DNA from: Stratiolaelaps scimitus
Lineage: Eukaryota; Arthropoda; Arachnida; Mesostigmata; Laelapidae
NCBI GenBank assembly: GCA_019614645.1
Contig: JABWDB010000004.1
Location: 5,518,001 to 5,582,000, forward strand
Reading direction: 5' to 3'
Length of the DNA: 64,000 bases
In this document: in pieces, positions 49,448 to 61,240 of the stretch
How positions within the stretch are numbered: the first letter of the stretch is position 1
Layout: every line of letters starts with the position of its first letter
Program-made: the position numbers and the translations under genes
Notes under the pieces: model-generated
What the model saw: only the letters and a program-made list of their open reading frames with translations
The model's database searches: none
What the model was told of the DNA's origin: nothing

Positions 49448-50823
49448 TTCCCTACTTTTACAACTTTCTATTTCATATAGCATGACCTATACTCCACCAC
49501 TCATTCTTGTCCTTGTTTCAGGCACCCACACATCATGACCATGGGCTTATATATATATATGATATGATAATTAGTGAATCTACGCCCAGCTTGGTTGTGT
49601 AAGCAGGCCGATACTGCTGCTGACACCACCTCGGAGATCAAAGGCGTTAAGTCACACTCTCGTGCCACTTCCTTGCTTTGATCGTTCGCATATGCGAATG
49701 TGTCGTTATTGTCAATTATCGAAAACACAGAGACACCTCCCGTGTAGGTACTCCACATGAAAGTCTGCCGATGACAGCCGGCCAACCAATTTTGCCACTG
49801 TCACAGATTCAGACGGTCACAAAGTGGGAGGTCAAAGCCGTTGGAGGCCGGAAAGGAATTCCGACAACTATGTCGGTGCTAATTGAAATTAGACTGACTC
49901 GAGTAGCGCGGAGAGAACCGACCGACGGGCCGACTTGTGTCATAAATAAGGGCTTAATTTGATGTGTACCACCGCTGATGATCGCTGGGGACAGTCAAAG
50001 TTGTCATCATGTACGAGCGATGTATAATAATAATAATAACAGTACAATATTACTTATTAGTTCGCTCGTTTCGCTACTGATCACCGTCTTTGTATCTGCG
50101 AATCTGTACTGAGACAAAATGATGAATTGTTAAGAGGCGAAACTGTCAGCGCTATACTTAGATCACGATACGGGAGTAGACTACAGGAAGGTTCTCTTTC
50201 GAGCCACTTAAATACGTTCTCATGTATTCAAATCCTATGACGGGTGGCTTGAATGGGCACTACCAATTCGACCTTGGCAAAATATTGCAAATTTTTACTT
50301 TCTTCGCATCTCTCACCTCGACTATGGCTCCATATTCTTCTAAAATGTGAAATCTTACTTGGTACAAAGTGGAAGTTTCGACTGCGCTTGGTGCGCGAGA
50401 AAACTTGCCAATTGTAAGTTCCCATCGCAAGAGCTGCTTGGTGATGGTGTGCCTTGTATTGCTGCTCATGGCGTGAGGCTGCTCTATATATCGTGTTTGA
50501 TTTGTGAACTACGTTTGCCTTCATGGTGAATATTGCATTAGTGTATGTCACCGTTGACACAAATATACCTTTCTATCTGTTTTCTCTCGTTACTAAATTT
50601 TGTGTTTTCAAGATTAACCTTGTCAGCCCCCGGATCTGGTAGACACGTTACTCTGCCTGGTGGCCACTATGTTCGTAAAGGCTATCTCGAAGGAACCTTA
50701 TTGAGCCGTTTGGAAAAAACCTCCTACATGGAGTTCCATATGCGTTTGGTCAATGTTTTATATATACCTACCCCATAGTCTCCACGGGCTGGCTTTTAAT
50801 TCTTGCATTTTATAATTAATAGT
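49448..50823. other. Gene-free segment
   Basis: No element or exon was recognised. A short (ATA)n run is near 50025-50040. Confidence 0.5.
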
Positions 50824-52061
50824 TTAGCCAACATACTCGGGTTTATTCGCCGGCCATAAATTTCGCCTTCCTTGCTGTCCTCTGCTGCTGTCTTCTGTCA
50901 TATCGTTCCGCTTCAACATTTGAGGTTTGATGGGTTTCTTCATCCAGTTGATCACCTTTGGTTTGTTTCTCTCCAGCTCCTGTGTCCTCCTTCCCAAGTA
51001 TATCATCGTTCTTGACACGTACCCTAGATCTTGCGTTTTTTTTATCTAATACTTCTTTGATTACTTTACCCTTCCTTAATTGCCTTCTCCACTACATCTC
51101 TGAGCTCGCCTTTTACTTCTTTCTACAGCATCCGTACATTGTCTGAACTCTCTCCCATCTCGTTGTGTCTGCCCGTTTTCTTTGTAATTCTAAACTGACT
51201 GAATTTTAGCAAACTCGCTCCCTATCTTTCCACTTTCATCTTTCGGCTATTTAATATTTATATCTAATTTTGAATCGAAATAGTCTACCAGCGTATTATG
51301 TATTTTAAGATATTTTTTCAACAAATCGTTTGACTCATCCTCGTTTCTCGTTTACTACAGATCGATATGTGATCCTTGGTTCCGTTGGCGGCACTTCGAG
51401 CTGCCGCAGATGTGTCTCATTAATGGACATGTTGCAATGTCTAGACTTAGTTCAGTAATTACTCTTCTCGCCGTTTCCCATTTAGACTGCTTCCTACCTC
51501 CGCGAATATTCAAGAACCTTATTTTCGAAGCTCGCATTCGCTTTTCCCGACTTTGCCCCTGTGTCCCCGTTATTTCACTCTTCGTTTTTGCCGCAGCAGT
51601 CTCTTCGGTATCTTCGCCTCCCATTCTGCATTTGGTGGCTAGAAACCTGGCCTACTCTGCTAATTTTCTTCTCTCTTGGGGTTTGTTGGAAGACCCCCCC
51701 CCCTCACCAGCTGTATTAATACTAGCTTATGTTATATCGTCGTCATTACTCTCTCCGTATCGTGCCTACTTGGATTTGGTCCCACACTGGGACCGGGTCC
51801 CTTGGTATTATTGGATCTCTCGTTACCGTCGAAAGAAACCTTAGTCGCCCAGCCGGCTAGAGCCCTCGACATAATTCCGGTTAGATTGAAATGAATATCG
51901 TCACATTTCACTTGTTCGACATCTTGCTCTGTTTCTCTCAATTGCACCTTGCTGCATCTTTTGCTGTGGTTTCGTCCAAGACTTTTAATGAGTCCTTTCG
52001 CCTGTCTCTTACGGCTGTTATTGGTGGAGCTATATGATCTGGAGGATTGAATCACGCACAA
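50824..52061 (-). mobile_element. Non-LTR retrotransposon relic: ORF1-like region plus endonuclease start
   Basis: Reading the minus strand from 52061, a 109-codon open frame (51732-52061) rich in Lys, Arg and Ser suits an ORF1-like or linker region. From 51624 a second frame is Lys/Glu-rich and then reads KIRFLNIRGGRKQSKWETAR and ITELSLDIAT. After a one-base frame change it continues MSINETHLRQLEVPP, with stop near 51335. The combination 'FLNIRGG ... LDI ... ETHLR-x-LE-x-PP' is the start of an apurinic-type LINE endonuclease; the E of ETH is the metal-binding Glu. The remainder to 50824 is Lys/Glu-rich with stops. No reverse transcriptase follows on this strand, so the copy is truncated or broken. 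From memory, the style matches LINEs of ticks and mites. Confidence 0.65.
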
Positions 52062-52176
52062 GGAATTGAATCATCGTGATGGTGGCGGCTGCACTGGAGC
52101 ACTAGCATTAACAGATTTATGTCGCCATCGCGGACAAGTGGAAAATTAAGAGAATGTAAAAGAAAATAGAGGGTCA

Positions 52177-52345
52177 AGAGCAAAGGTAGAGGTAAAGGCT
52201 TATTGGCTTACTAAAGTGACTGCAATGTTTACAATGTTTAGGCTCTCTTATATGTCCCCATCACCAAGTCGCGGAACTCGAACCTGCGGCCCCCGACTGT
52301 TTACAGCCTGAGACTTAGCCGTCCGAGCCCCAGGCGGTGGCTAGT
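52177..52345 (-). mobile_element. tRNA-derived SINE (SINE-B)
   Basis: In minus orientation a tRNA-like head begins GGGGCTCGGACGGCTAAG and has an intact box B, GGTTCGAGTTCC, at 52273-52284 (complement). A body follows with ATTGTAAACATTGCAG, and the tail is CCTTTACCTCTACCTTTG. The body and tail recur at 57185-57252 on the plus strand, which shows this is a dispersed family with a CTTTAC-type tail rather than a lone tRNA pseudogene. No target duplication was found. Confidence 0.65.
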
Positions 52346-53440
52346 GTGATACTGTATCGTCTTCTGCATTAGACCTGCACGATACGGCACTTGTATCATA
52401 CGAGGAAAACCGTTTAAATGCCGGTTTTGTTTGGGCCTTCAGCTAGGGCATGACAGCATGATGGCTCACACTCTAACCTCTTCTTCAATCAGCCCACTGT
52501 GCAACTACCCCCGGTCGCGCGGTATGCACGCGAAGCAGATCAAGCCACGATAATACGGGACTCACCTCTTCTCCTCTCTTGCTTTTGAAACCTTAGGCGA
52601 TCCTGGCCTCCTCACAGTGAGGCTTCACGAGTGGGTCTCCCACAAGCGGTCAACTCCACGGGTGACAAACGCGCGGGGTCCTTCCTTCTGTAGCGCCACC
52701 TTCTCCACCTGCTCAGAGAGGCTGATATAACATTAAGTGAGAATAATCGACAAAGATGTATAGAAATATGTACAAACAAATACATGAAAGACTTACAGTA
52801 GAATAACTTGTTCTCAAGGAAGCTACCACAAAAATAAGCACACGCATCTCAACTAAAATTAAACTTAAGATGAAAAAACGGAAAACACTACAGCACGAGA
52901 TTTTTTCGAAAATCCCAGTGAAATTTAATTAAGGGAGCTTATCAGCAAACATTGCAGCAACCAAAAATTTCATGTTTGAGCCGTATCTGAACCGTGAATT
53001 GCAATGGATAGACAGTTTCACATATGGTAGGGGCTAGAAGAAGGTTTGCGGACACAGAATTCGCACCAGCAAATCAGCATTAGCAGAGCATAGCATTGGG
53101 TGGGGGTCATGTCCGCCGATCTTAATCCAATTCGGGTTTTGGATTTGCCAGTTGACTAACTCGCGTCAAAGAAGCTTATAAGATTTCACGTATCACTGAC
53201 GTTTTAGACAGATATGAAGGCCTGGAGTTTTCAGATGTCTACAAATCGCTTCGATCGAGTACGAACTCCAAGTTACGCAATGGAAAGCACTTTACACTTC
53301 CCATATCTTCCTTCACTCCTCATCGATTCAAGAGATTATAACCCACCATATTAAAGCGCATGCTTAATTAACACTACTCAGCCCCCTTGAACAAGACAAC
53401 AAAAAGTGTGACAATGGCTTTTGCTACAATTTCAGTGACA
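52346..53440. other. Gene-free segment with a possible transposase scrap
   Basis: Near 53112-53132 one frame reads Ser-Ala-Asp-Leu-Asn-Pro-Ile, similar to the SPDLNPIE box of Tc1-type transposases, but the flanking catalytic segments are not recognisable. Nothing else was seen. Confidence 0.35.
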
Positions 53441-53484
53441 ATTTATATATACAGTTTCGGTATATATATATATATACATATATA
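53441..53484. repeat. Compound TA microsatellite
   Basis: TA runs with CAGTTTCGG and CAT interruptions. Confidence 0.85.
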
Positions 53485-54255
53485 GTTTGTTAGCGTTTCG
53501 GATCGCCATCTCTAACCATATTTTTCTACCTTTATTCTCACTTATTTGATTTATTAATGCTATTTCCTTTGCTGAATTTCAAACTAAATCAATGATCTTA
53601 CTAATTCAAGCCTATACTTTTTCTTCTTACCTGATTTTTATCGTATGCATTACTTCAATGTTATTCGGTAGAACTTTATCATACACGAATGCATGGGTAG
53701 GTTTACGTCCTGCGAGGGACCCGTCTCGCTTCGGCTCTTGATCTCAGAAGTTGTCGCTGTCAATTGTCTTGAGTCCAGTTTACTACAACGGCCACCGTTT
53801 GGGAATGGTCGACACCTCCACTCATGTCACCCGCTGGTATTGCCGGCCCTCGAAACATTCCCATTCGGAGCGAAGTCAGGTGATAGAAAGTACGTGATCA
53901 CGTCCCAAATTGTGGATACTGTTCAACGCTTGCAGCCTCCACCGCCACGGCCGCTGCCGTCGTCGCCAGCGCTAGGTAAACTTCTATACGTCAGCTGTGC
54001 AAGAAGTACAGCAAGGGGGCGTCGTTTTACCGCCGCTGCGCCTCGGGTAGAAGATAAGAAGTGTTCGTAATCACATTCCGTTCAAAATTGACCCCTCGTT
54101 ACTCGTCGACGGCTGGAGAATGCTGGTGCGTTTGAAGGGGCCGTATACGCCACCGACAGCCGACGGACACTCTGAACCTGTTGGAGTGGGGCGAGGTTCG
54201 CAACCCGAATAGCGCCAACAAGTTTGGTGTCACTTGTTTTCAACTATTTAGTGAG
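53485..54255. other. No confident gene
   Basis: A 125-codon open frame at 53693-54070 has no known domain and ends in Pro/Ala/Arg low complexity. The opposite strand is also partly open. Confidence 0.45.
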
Positions 54256-54283
54256 TGGCGACCATACAGTGGCGACTGGGACC
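54256..54283 (+). other. Primer-binding-site-like sequence
   Basis: TGGCGAC occurs twice (54256-54262 and 54270-54276). The second continues GGCGACTGGGACCCTCGGAA and is preceded by TACAG. LTR retrotransposons carry a tRNA-complementary site starting TGG just after an LTR that ends in CA, often followed by a TCGAAC-like segment. Both features are approximated here. No long terminal repeat pair or gag-pol frame was found, so this may be a decayed element edge or chance. Confidence 0.25.
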
Positions 54284-55459
54284 CTCGGAACTTTTGTGAT
54301 TCGCCTTACAGACGCGGAGGAGGCATCGTTTGCGGGATGCAATCGACAATTTCAGCTTAGCGTGGAATGATTAAGGGAATTCGATATATACTCGAAAACT
54401 AATTCCACCGACCCACTCCGTTCTGTTAGGGTTGAACAAATATTCATGTTAAGCTCTCCGTACAGCCGATGTGCAAGCGTTGACATGTTCGCGGTATGTT
54501 TACTGATTTAGCTGAAGTTCAATTCGAACCCATGGACAATACTGCAAAAAGTGGATTGACAATGATAATGATCATTGAAATTATCGCGACAAAGTTCGAC
54601 GCTTGCTAAATTTTGCCTCGATAAGCAAATAAGTACGCACAAAATAATCACCCTCGCTCAACAGGCTCAAGCCTGACTCATGGGAAGCCTGATATGTGAC
54701 AAACAATAGGCCATAGGCTGACCCTAATATCAGGACTCAGAAGCAAGTGTAAGAGGAGGGATTTACCTTAAAAAGTCTTAAAAAAAAGGAGCAAGTGTGA
54801 GACGGCGCAGCTGACGGCGGCGGCGGCGGTGTTTTTGAATGAGGTTTTTTTATGTCGAAGATGCCATTTAATGAACGGCAGAATGTCTTCACTAAAACGC
54901 AAGTTATTCATTCGCTAATTGAAGCGACTGCCGGGAAAATACCAGCAGCGGCACCCGTCAGCTGAGAGCTATAACATATAACGTGATCTATTGTTATCCC
55001 CTCAACGAGTGAAAACTGCTGGCCGAACGTATGGAACAAAAGAGGAAATCTGAATTTTGTAATGGTTAAAACAGCCTCGAACAGGCGGTGCCGCTCTTGC
55101 GCTCCCTCTAACCCCTTGCCGCAGACAATGGAATGCCGTCATTGTGCTGAGCTAATGACAAGCTCTACGGAGTCGGCACGCGGCTGAACTTCCGAGAGGT
55201 GGTAATTTCACAGTGAACACTGCAAGCTGCGAGGGTTGTCATCGAGCACAGCCTCGCTGCTTGTAGCGTACCATAACGAATCTGTGAGCTTGCGGTCTCC
55301 ATGCATTAGCATGCGAGAATATTAAGTAGACCGCTATCCATTATCCCGCTACCTTGAGAGTACAAAATCCGCGTTTAACTATAGGGTACTGTGAATGACT
55401 GTTGTTGCAAAAAGAATCTTTTGACGTTTGTCAAATATTCATATTTTGCACCTGGACGT
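54284..55459. other. Gene-free segment
   Basis: A 37-codon frame at 54852-54965 (Met-Ser-Lys-Met-Pro...) is the only one with an ATG and balanced codons; it matches nothing known to me. A CGG triplet run lies near 54815-54829. Confidence 0.45.
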
Positions 55460-55676
55460 GAATTCAGTTCCCTCCCTTTCTCGCGACGCGATACAGTATT
55501 AATGGAATTATTGCGTGTGACAAAATTTCTTCTAAACATCATCACCACTACTGCGTGTACGCCTGTCTGGCCTGGCGTACCGGAACAACAGTGTGTAAAA
55601 GACGAACTTACAAAACAAATCGAAAGAGTAAGTGCCGTGCGTAGTTGACAACGACGACGATACTTGTGGTCTTCAG

Positions 55677-56002
55677 GTTACTGTGGCACGTATTCACCGG
55701 CTGCGCCATTGGGGCAAAGTCAGCCATCCTCAAATGAAGAAACCAGCGACTGTGTGACGAACTCCGAATGCAACCGTCACGAGTCTGTGCTTTCCAACAT
55801 GTGTGGTACAACAACCGGCAGATATGTGTGCCCATGGTCTGATCACCCGTTACAAATCCCTCTCTGCCCCCTAGAGGCTGACCTAATCCAGACGTCGATG
55901 TCGAACGCAGTATGGTACAAGGGAGCCGAGTCGAGTATCGCCAAGGCGCGAGTTCAGCGGTGGGGTAACCCGGCGGAGGAAAATAAATTGTTGATGCGTT
56001 GA
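55677..56002 (+). CDS. Candidate cysteine-rich exon (unrecognised protein)
   Basis: An open frame, about 109 codons from the possible acceptor, contains six Cys, with the segment DCVTNSEC then NMCGTTTGRYVCPW. Cys spacing of 5, 10 and 8 loosely resembles a small extracellular EGF- or EB-like module. A splice-like acceptor (TGGTCTTCAG, ending 55676) precedes it, and a good donor (AGA/GTAAGT) lies at 55627/55628, implying a 49-base intron. The upstream frame compatible with that junction is open from 55462 and adds four more Cys, but has no ATG, so an earlier exon would be needed. Against it: a 144-codon frame is open on the opposite strand (55608-56042), and no family is recognised. Confidence 0.2.
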
Positions 56003-57184
56003 GGTTCGTCTTGGTAAGCCACAAATGGGGACGTTTGGTCAAACGAAACGCTTCAATCTACAAGTGCAAGATGGATGAAGACACTTATCTATTGGTGTGT
56101 GTGTGTGTGTTAAAGTGAGCAAGAAGTGCTCACTAATGTCACGTTGATATCTAACTAACAGGCTTCGTCCAGTTGTCGAATTTGCTAAAATCTAGCTGAA
56201 GCTCACCAGCGGCGTTGCACGATCGATCGTCGGTATGCCCTTTTGTGCTGTGGTTTAAAAACCAGCTTGTACCTGGTCGACCTTGGTATATTTGTTGGTT
56301 ACCGATGACTTGAATCTCGGTTTGAATGGATTTCACGCCGTTGCAGCTAACTCCTCCACACTAACAAAATAGCCACTGATTGCTCTTCATTTAGATCACA
56401 TGTTTGCGTATGTCCTCCCCGTTGCTAATCAACGGGTAACCATTGAATACCTGTATCCGTCGTGGTCGATGTCAAGTATTTGTAATGTGGAGATCCCTTT
56501 AGCGGTAGTCAATCGATTCGACGATGTTCAGTCTAACGTTCGTGTACATGTCGACTGCTAACCGGAATCGAATTTTCCTGTATGCATGTTGAAATTAATT
56601 AACTCCAACCGGCGAATCCTTTTCATTACATCTCAATAGACGAATAGGGGGATTTGAGTCAGAACTCATTCCCATTAATTAAAGCTATTTGTGAGTGGCA
56701 TAACAAAAACATTAACAGATACGAAGGATACCACCGTCGTATCGGATGTCAACGCAGTTGAATTGAAATCTTTTTTGTCTGCCCTCTGTTTGTCTCACAT
56801 TTCTATTCGGGTCGATCCAAACTGAGTAATACCTGCCTTCAGCTCTTAGCCGTAGAATGGGTGGAGGAACGATACGACTCCAATCAAAGGTCGACATGTA
56901 CGCGGCGGTTAGAGAGAACATCGCAGATTCGATATTATCGCTAGCTAGGGATCTGCGCAATACAAACACTCTACATTATCAAATCTACCCTGCTGATAGC
57001 GATACCGTTCCGTCGAACCTGTGACAACAGTGACACGAAGTTTCTCGCTTGATTTTATTTTTTACCAGATACTGTAATCTCGTCATTGCTTGCGCTCTTG
57101 TACCATTCAACTCAGCGAGCCCGCCAGAATCTGCTAGAGAAACTTGATGATATAGGCGAAATCATTGTGAGGAAGAACGACGTT
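56003..57184. other. Gene-free segment
   Basis: A GT tract lies at about 56096-56110, followed by a small hairpin (AGTGAGCA at 56114-56121 with its complement at 56127-56134). No exon was recognised. Confidence 0.5.
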
Positions 57185-57252
57185 CACCCAAACCGACACC
57201 CATTGTAAAATTGCAGCTCCTTTAATAAACCAATATACCTTTACCTTTACCC
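57185..57252 (+). mobile_element. SINE-B 3' fragment
   Basis: ATTGTAAAATTGCAG, CTCCTTTAATAAACCAATA and CCTTTACCTTTACC match the 3' half of the SINE-B copy at 52177-52345 in opposite orientation. The tRNA-like head is missing, as expected for a 5'-truncated insertion. Confidence 0.55.
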
Positions 57253-60200
57253 TGTTGGCAATCCGCTCGTAATCTCGTTAATGATTGACATGGATAGGGA
57301 CACGTAAAGGGGCACATATTCGATACGTGTGAATCATCGAATCTCTGTCTAGTCAGCTCAGCTGATCGCTCCTTGCCGAACGATAGTCCTGTCCCCATAG
57401 TTAAACCTCAGCTGTCGGCCTTGCACGGCAGAAAGGTCTCGGTACCGCGTTGTATTACCGCGTCTTCTTTTTAAGAATCTGCCAGGAGAGCGGGCTCAAT
57501 TGCAAGAGCAATTATAATGCATGCTGATACAGGCGGGATGTTCAATGCGCTGCCAATCATCTAGCTACGCAACGTAATTAAGGTAAACAATAGACACAAA
57601 AAAATACCAGCCAAATCGGGTTGCGATTATTTCATGTTCGCTCCTTAGCCGGACGTGAGCGCAAATAATTGTAGAACACAGTGAAAAACTATATATCAAA
57701 TAGTTTTTCACACGCCCAACAAGGGTGCACGTGTGATGGGACAGCAGCTCCATGCATCATCTTTGTGGGAGGGCTCCCGGCCGAAGGAAAGAAGTCGCGC
57801 CGGAGGCAGCAGATGTCACAGATGACGACTCAGTGGGAATTCTCGAGGGCTAATTAATCCGCAGGTGACGATATTGTTAACAAAAAACAGCCTTCGTCAA
57901 ATTGAGATCCCTGTAGCGGGGCGGGGGCTCACAATTCGTCGGTGGATTTGCGCTCACTGTAACTCGATAAACGCAGTATGGGCTCAACCCATCCAATGTG
58001 TTCGAAGGGCTTTGCTATATAAACAGATTACAAAAAATACCCAGGATAAAAAAAAGCGTAGTAAGGAATGCTTCATGCGCCGTGCATGGCGGTGCCAATA
58101 TGTTGGTGGTATTATTTATATGATGACCCCTTGTAGTCATTTCTCTCTCCCTTTTCAGTAGAGATGCTCCCTCTCTCCGTTTTGTTGTCCTCTCTATTTC
58201 TTCATTTGAAGGAACTAAAAACTGTTTCTTTCGTGCTGGCATTTGAAGGAACTAGTGTGAAGTGAAGTGAAGGGAAGTGTGACCGGGATCAGTTGCGTTG
58301 GGTGTACATGTAAGCTTCATGGTGTGTACGGGATCATAAAAGTTCCGCTGTCTTTTGCTCTTCTAGGCACAGTCTGATTTAACACTGTCCGACGTCACTC
58401 ATCATCGTTTCTCGCATATTGATTTCAAACGAAAATATGTGACAAAACTCTGCCCTCATCAGCTATACCCATCAACCCACCGAAGTGCTCTCAGGTTAAC
58501 TGCGCTCTTAGGTGTGTCATTAACCTCTTCATGTAACGTGTAACCTTGCTGTTGACCCCACACTAGCGCTCAACGCGTGACCATGCATCGGCCATACAAG
58601 CTCGTATCAGCAGTTACAGGCTCCCAGCAGCGTGTTGCCTGCCGCTGTAAGTGAGACATGAGGTGCACACAACAGTTGGGATGCGGAGGGGTCTCCGGGA
58701 CCTGGCAGTTGTTCAGCCATCCAAAGATAGGGAGCCGGAAGTGCGATAGCAACACGCGATGTCGATGGACAGCGCGCTCGCGCGAACCTGCCGACCGGAT
58801 GAAATGGAGAGGTGGTATTTTTTAATTGTTTGAACATTGCGAGATCTCTATGATTCTTTAGTCAGCCAGCCAGCCAACCACTCGCGCCCTGACTCCCCAG
58901 CGCGATATGATCATGGTGTTGAACACATACCGCGATTTTTACTTCGGCATCGTGCGGGAGGTTTTATCGAATGATGAACGAGGCGAAGAAGCATTGGTAT
59001 AGGTTCGTGAGTGGATAGACGTACATATGACTAGACCGTTATCACTAAATTGCCCATAAATGACCACGGCTGCGAGTGTGAAAGCTTGACAACAGATGTC
59101 TAAGCAGACGACTCAGTGGTCAGCAGGATATGGGCCACAACGTCCGACATACGGCGATCATCCACAGGAGATTTCTGGCTCATGACAATCCACGAAGGTG
59201 CCATAGCACGTACCGGCCTGATCAGCATGTCATTATATATCAGCTTCAAGGTAACACTAAATACGCACTAAATACGAGTACGCTAAGAAAGATGAGCAGA
59301 ACTCAGAACTTCGGTGACCTTTAACGAATCGTTAACAATAACATCGCTTTCGAGCACCAAAATGCACACATTTTTGCAATATTTAATGTAAATTATATAT
59401 GGTGAAAAAACGCTACTATTAAACAAACAATAGTCCACTCTAGTACCTGGGCAAAGTCGGCTCTCATGGTATTGCTTGGTGACTGCTTTAGGACCTGACG
59501 TACATTAATGATCACACCACCATACAGCCACTATACACGCGTTTTGGGTCGAGATCAAGAGACGATACTTCAGAAGAAACTATCCCAACTTGCACACGGC
59601 AGAGCGTGACCTTAGCTAGCTTTTTGCATGAATGCATTTCTGTGTGTAGCTTTCAGGCTGTTAACCGAGAGAAGTGTATTTACCGAGATACGGCCTTGGA
59701 TCGCATTTCATTTCGGTGCAAAGAAATAGATGATAATACCTCAACGCGCCAGAACGATTATTATTGCTGGGTCACGCTTTTGATATGTTGATGTATGACT
59801 CTAGTGGACAATTTGCAGTTCACAGCACGTTGTTGGAATGTATTGTATTATATCATGAACCATTAGTAGCGAACGAGAAGAATGTGTTATTTATTTATCT
59901 ATGTGCATGCTAATTTCATTGATTTTTTCCATTCCCTCAAAATGACCCACTGCACAATGAAGCGTTTCGGGCCCAGGACCGTATCACTCAGTTAGGCTTT
60001 ATATTAGTCGTCCTGTTCAACATTCGGACAAATCCATGTGACCTAAATCACTTTGCGCTCGTAAGCTCTTCGGCGTTCTATACGCCAGATTCATTCCAGT
60101 AGCTACATTTTTGGTGCAGTTTGTATTTCGTTGGGATCTGCCCGTGATCTGTACATTCAAGAAGCGCGCATTTTCCATAAATTCAATTTTGTTTTTATTC

Positions 60201-60743
60201 TAACGATGAACCCATTTCTGCACCGACAGCCTGTGTTAGTGTTAAGGGCATGCAGTATGAAGACATTCACATTAGTAGAACGCGATTGTATCTCCCCCTT
60301 ACCAATGTGCTGGTAATTTTGTGAAATTACTGAGCGCATATTGTATCATACATACTGACACAGTTCGATTCGAAAAAGCGTGTCACAATGCTGACTAAAT
60401 TAGCATGAAACCTTTCATCCTTCCATCAAAAGGAATTTGAAATTAGCAAGTGAACGAGATAGAAAGAGAGGATTGGAGAATTGGAAGAGACGTCAAAAAT
60501 GTCATTCACTACATGCACGCCAAATGTATGTGTGTATACAAATATATATGGAGAGAGAGAGAGAGGGCAAACTGGTGATACAACTGAAACGGGGTGGGGT
60601 GTTTAGGATCTCCAGGCATTTATGCCCCCCCCCGACGTCCATTCGTCTCTAGCTTCCCTGAGGCAGTAGCATTTGCGGACAGACCGCACTCACAAGCTAT
60701 AGTAGCTCAAACCCCGCTCTTCTCTGCATCGCCGTATTCTCCC
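57253..60743. other. Gene-free AT-leaning segment
   Basis: A hairpin lies at 57681-57711 and a GA tract at about 60550-60567. Open frames remain under 100 codons and match nothing known. Confidence 0.5.
57681..57711. repeat. Hairpin, 11-bp perfect arms
   Basis: GTGAAAAACTA at 57681-57691 pairs with 57701-57711 around nine bases. Confidence 0.85.
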
Positions 60744-61218
60744 TCATCTCTCCATTCTCATCCAGCTTCCTGCGCCGAGCTCAACCGTTGCAATTACGCT
60801 AGCAGCTGCTAATTGAGTGCCCTTCGCAGCCTCTGCCGCATCACATCCGCACCCCGCAGTGGTACAACGGCCGGCAGTTTCTGGGCGTCTGGACGGCGTT
60901 TCATTCCTGTCATTGCTTTCTCTCATAGCCATTCATTTCTCGGGCCCCTAACATCGCCTTATATAGCGTTTAATCTCTTCACAAGTCTTCTTCTTCATTC
61001 CCTTTTAGTGTTTCTTTTGGGGGCCAGATCCTCCACCCACCATCTCGTCTCGCCGTCCAGATGCGGTACCTGCCTTTCACGGCGATATGTAATATAACAG
61101 TAAGTACCTCATCTCCTTCATGTCGTTCATTTCTTACACGTTTCGCTATTCTTACCTCAATAACACCTATCCCTCCATCTGTTTCCTTTCAAGTTCCTCG
61201 TTGCTCTCGGTAGGGGTT

Positions 61219-61240
61219 ATATATATATATATATATTTAA
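61219..61240. repeat. (TA)n microsatellite
   Basis: A TA tract inside the charged minus-strand frame, apparently inserted or expanded after decay. Confidence 0.9.
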
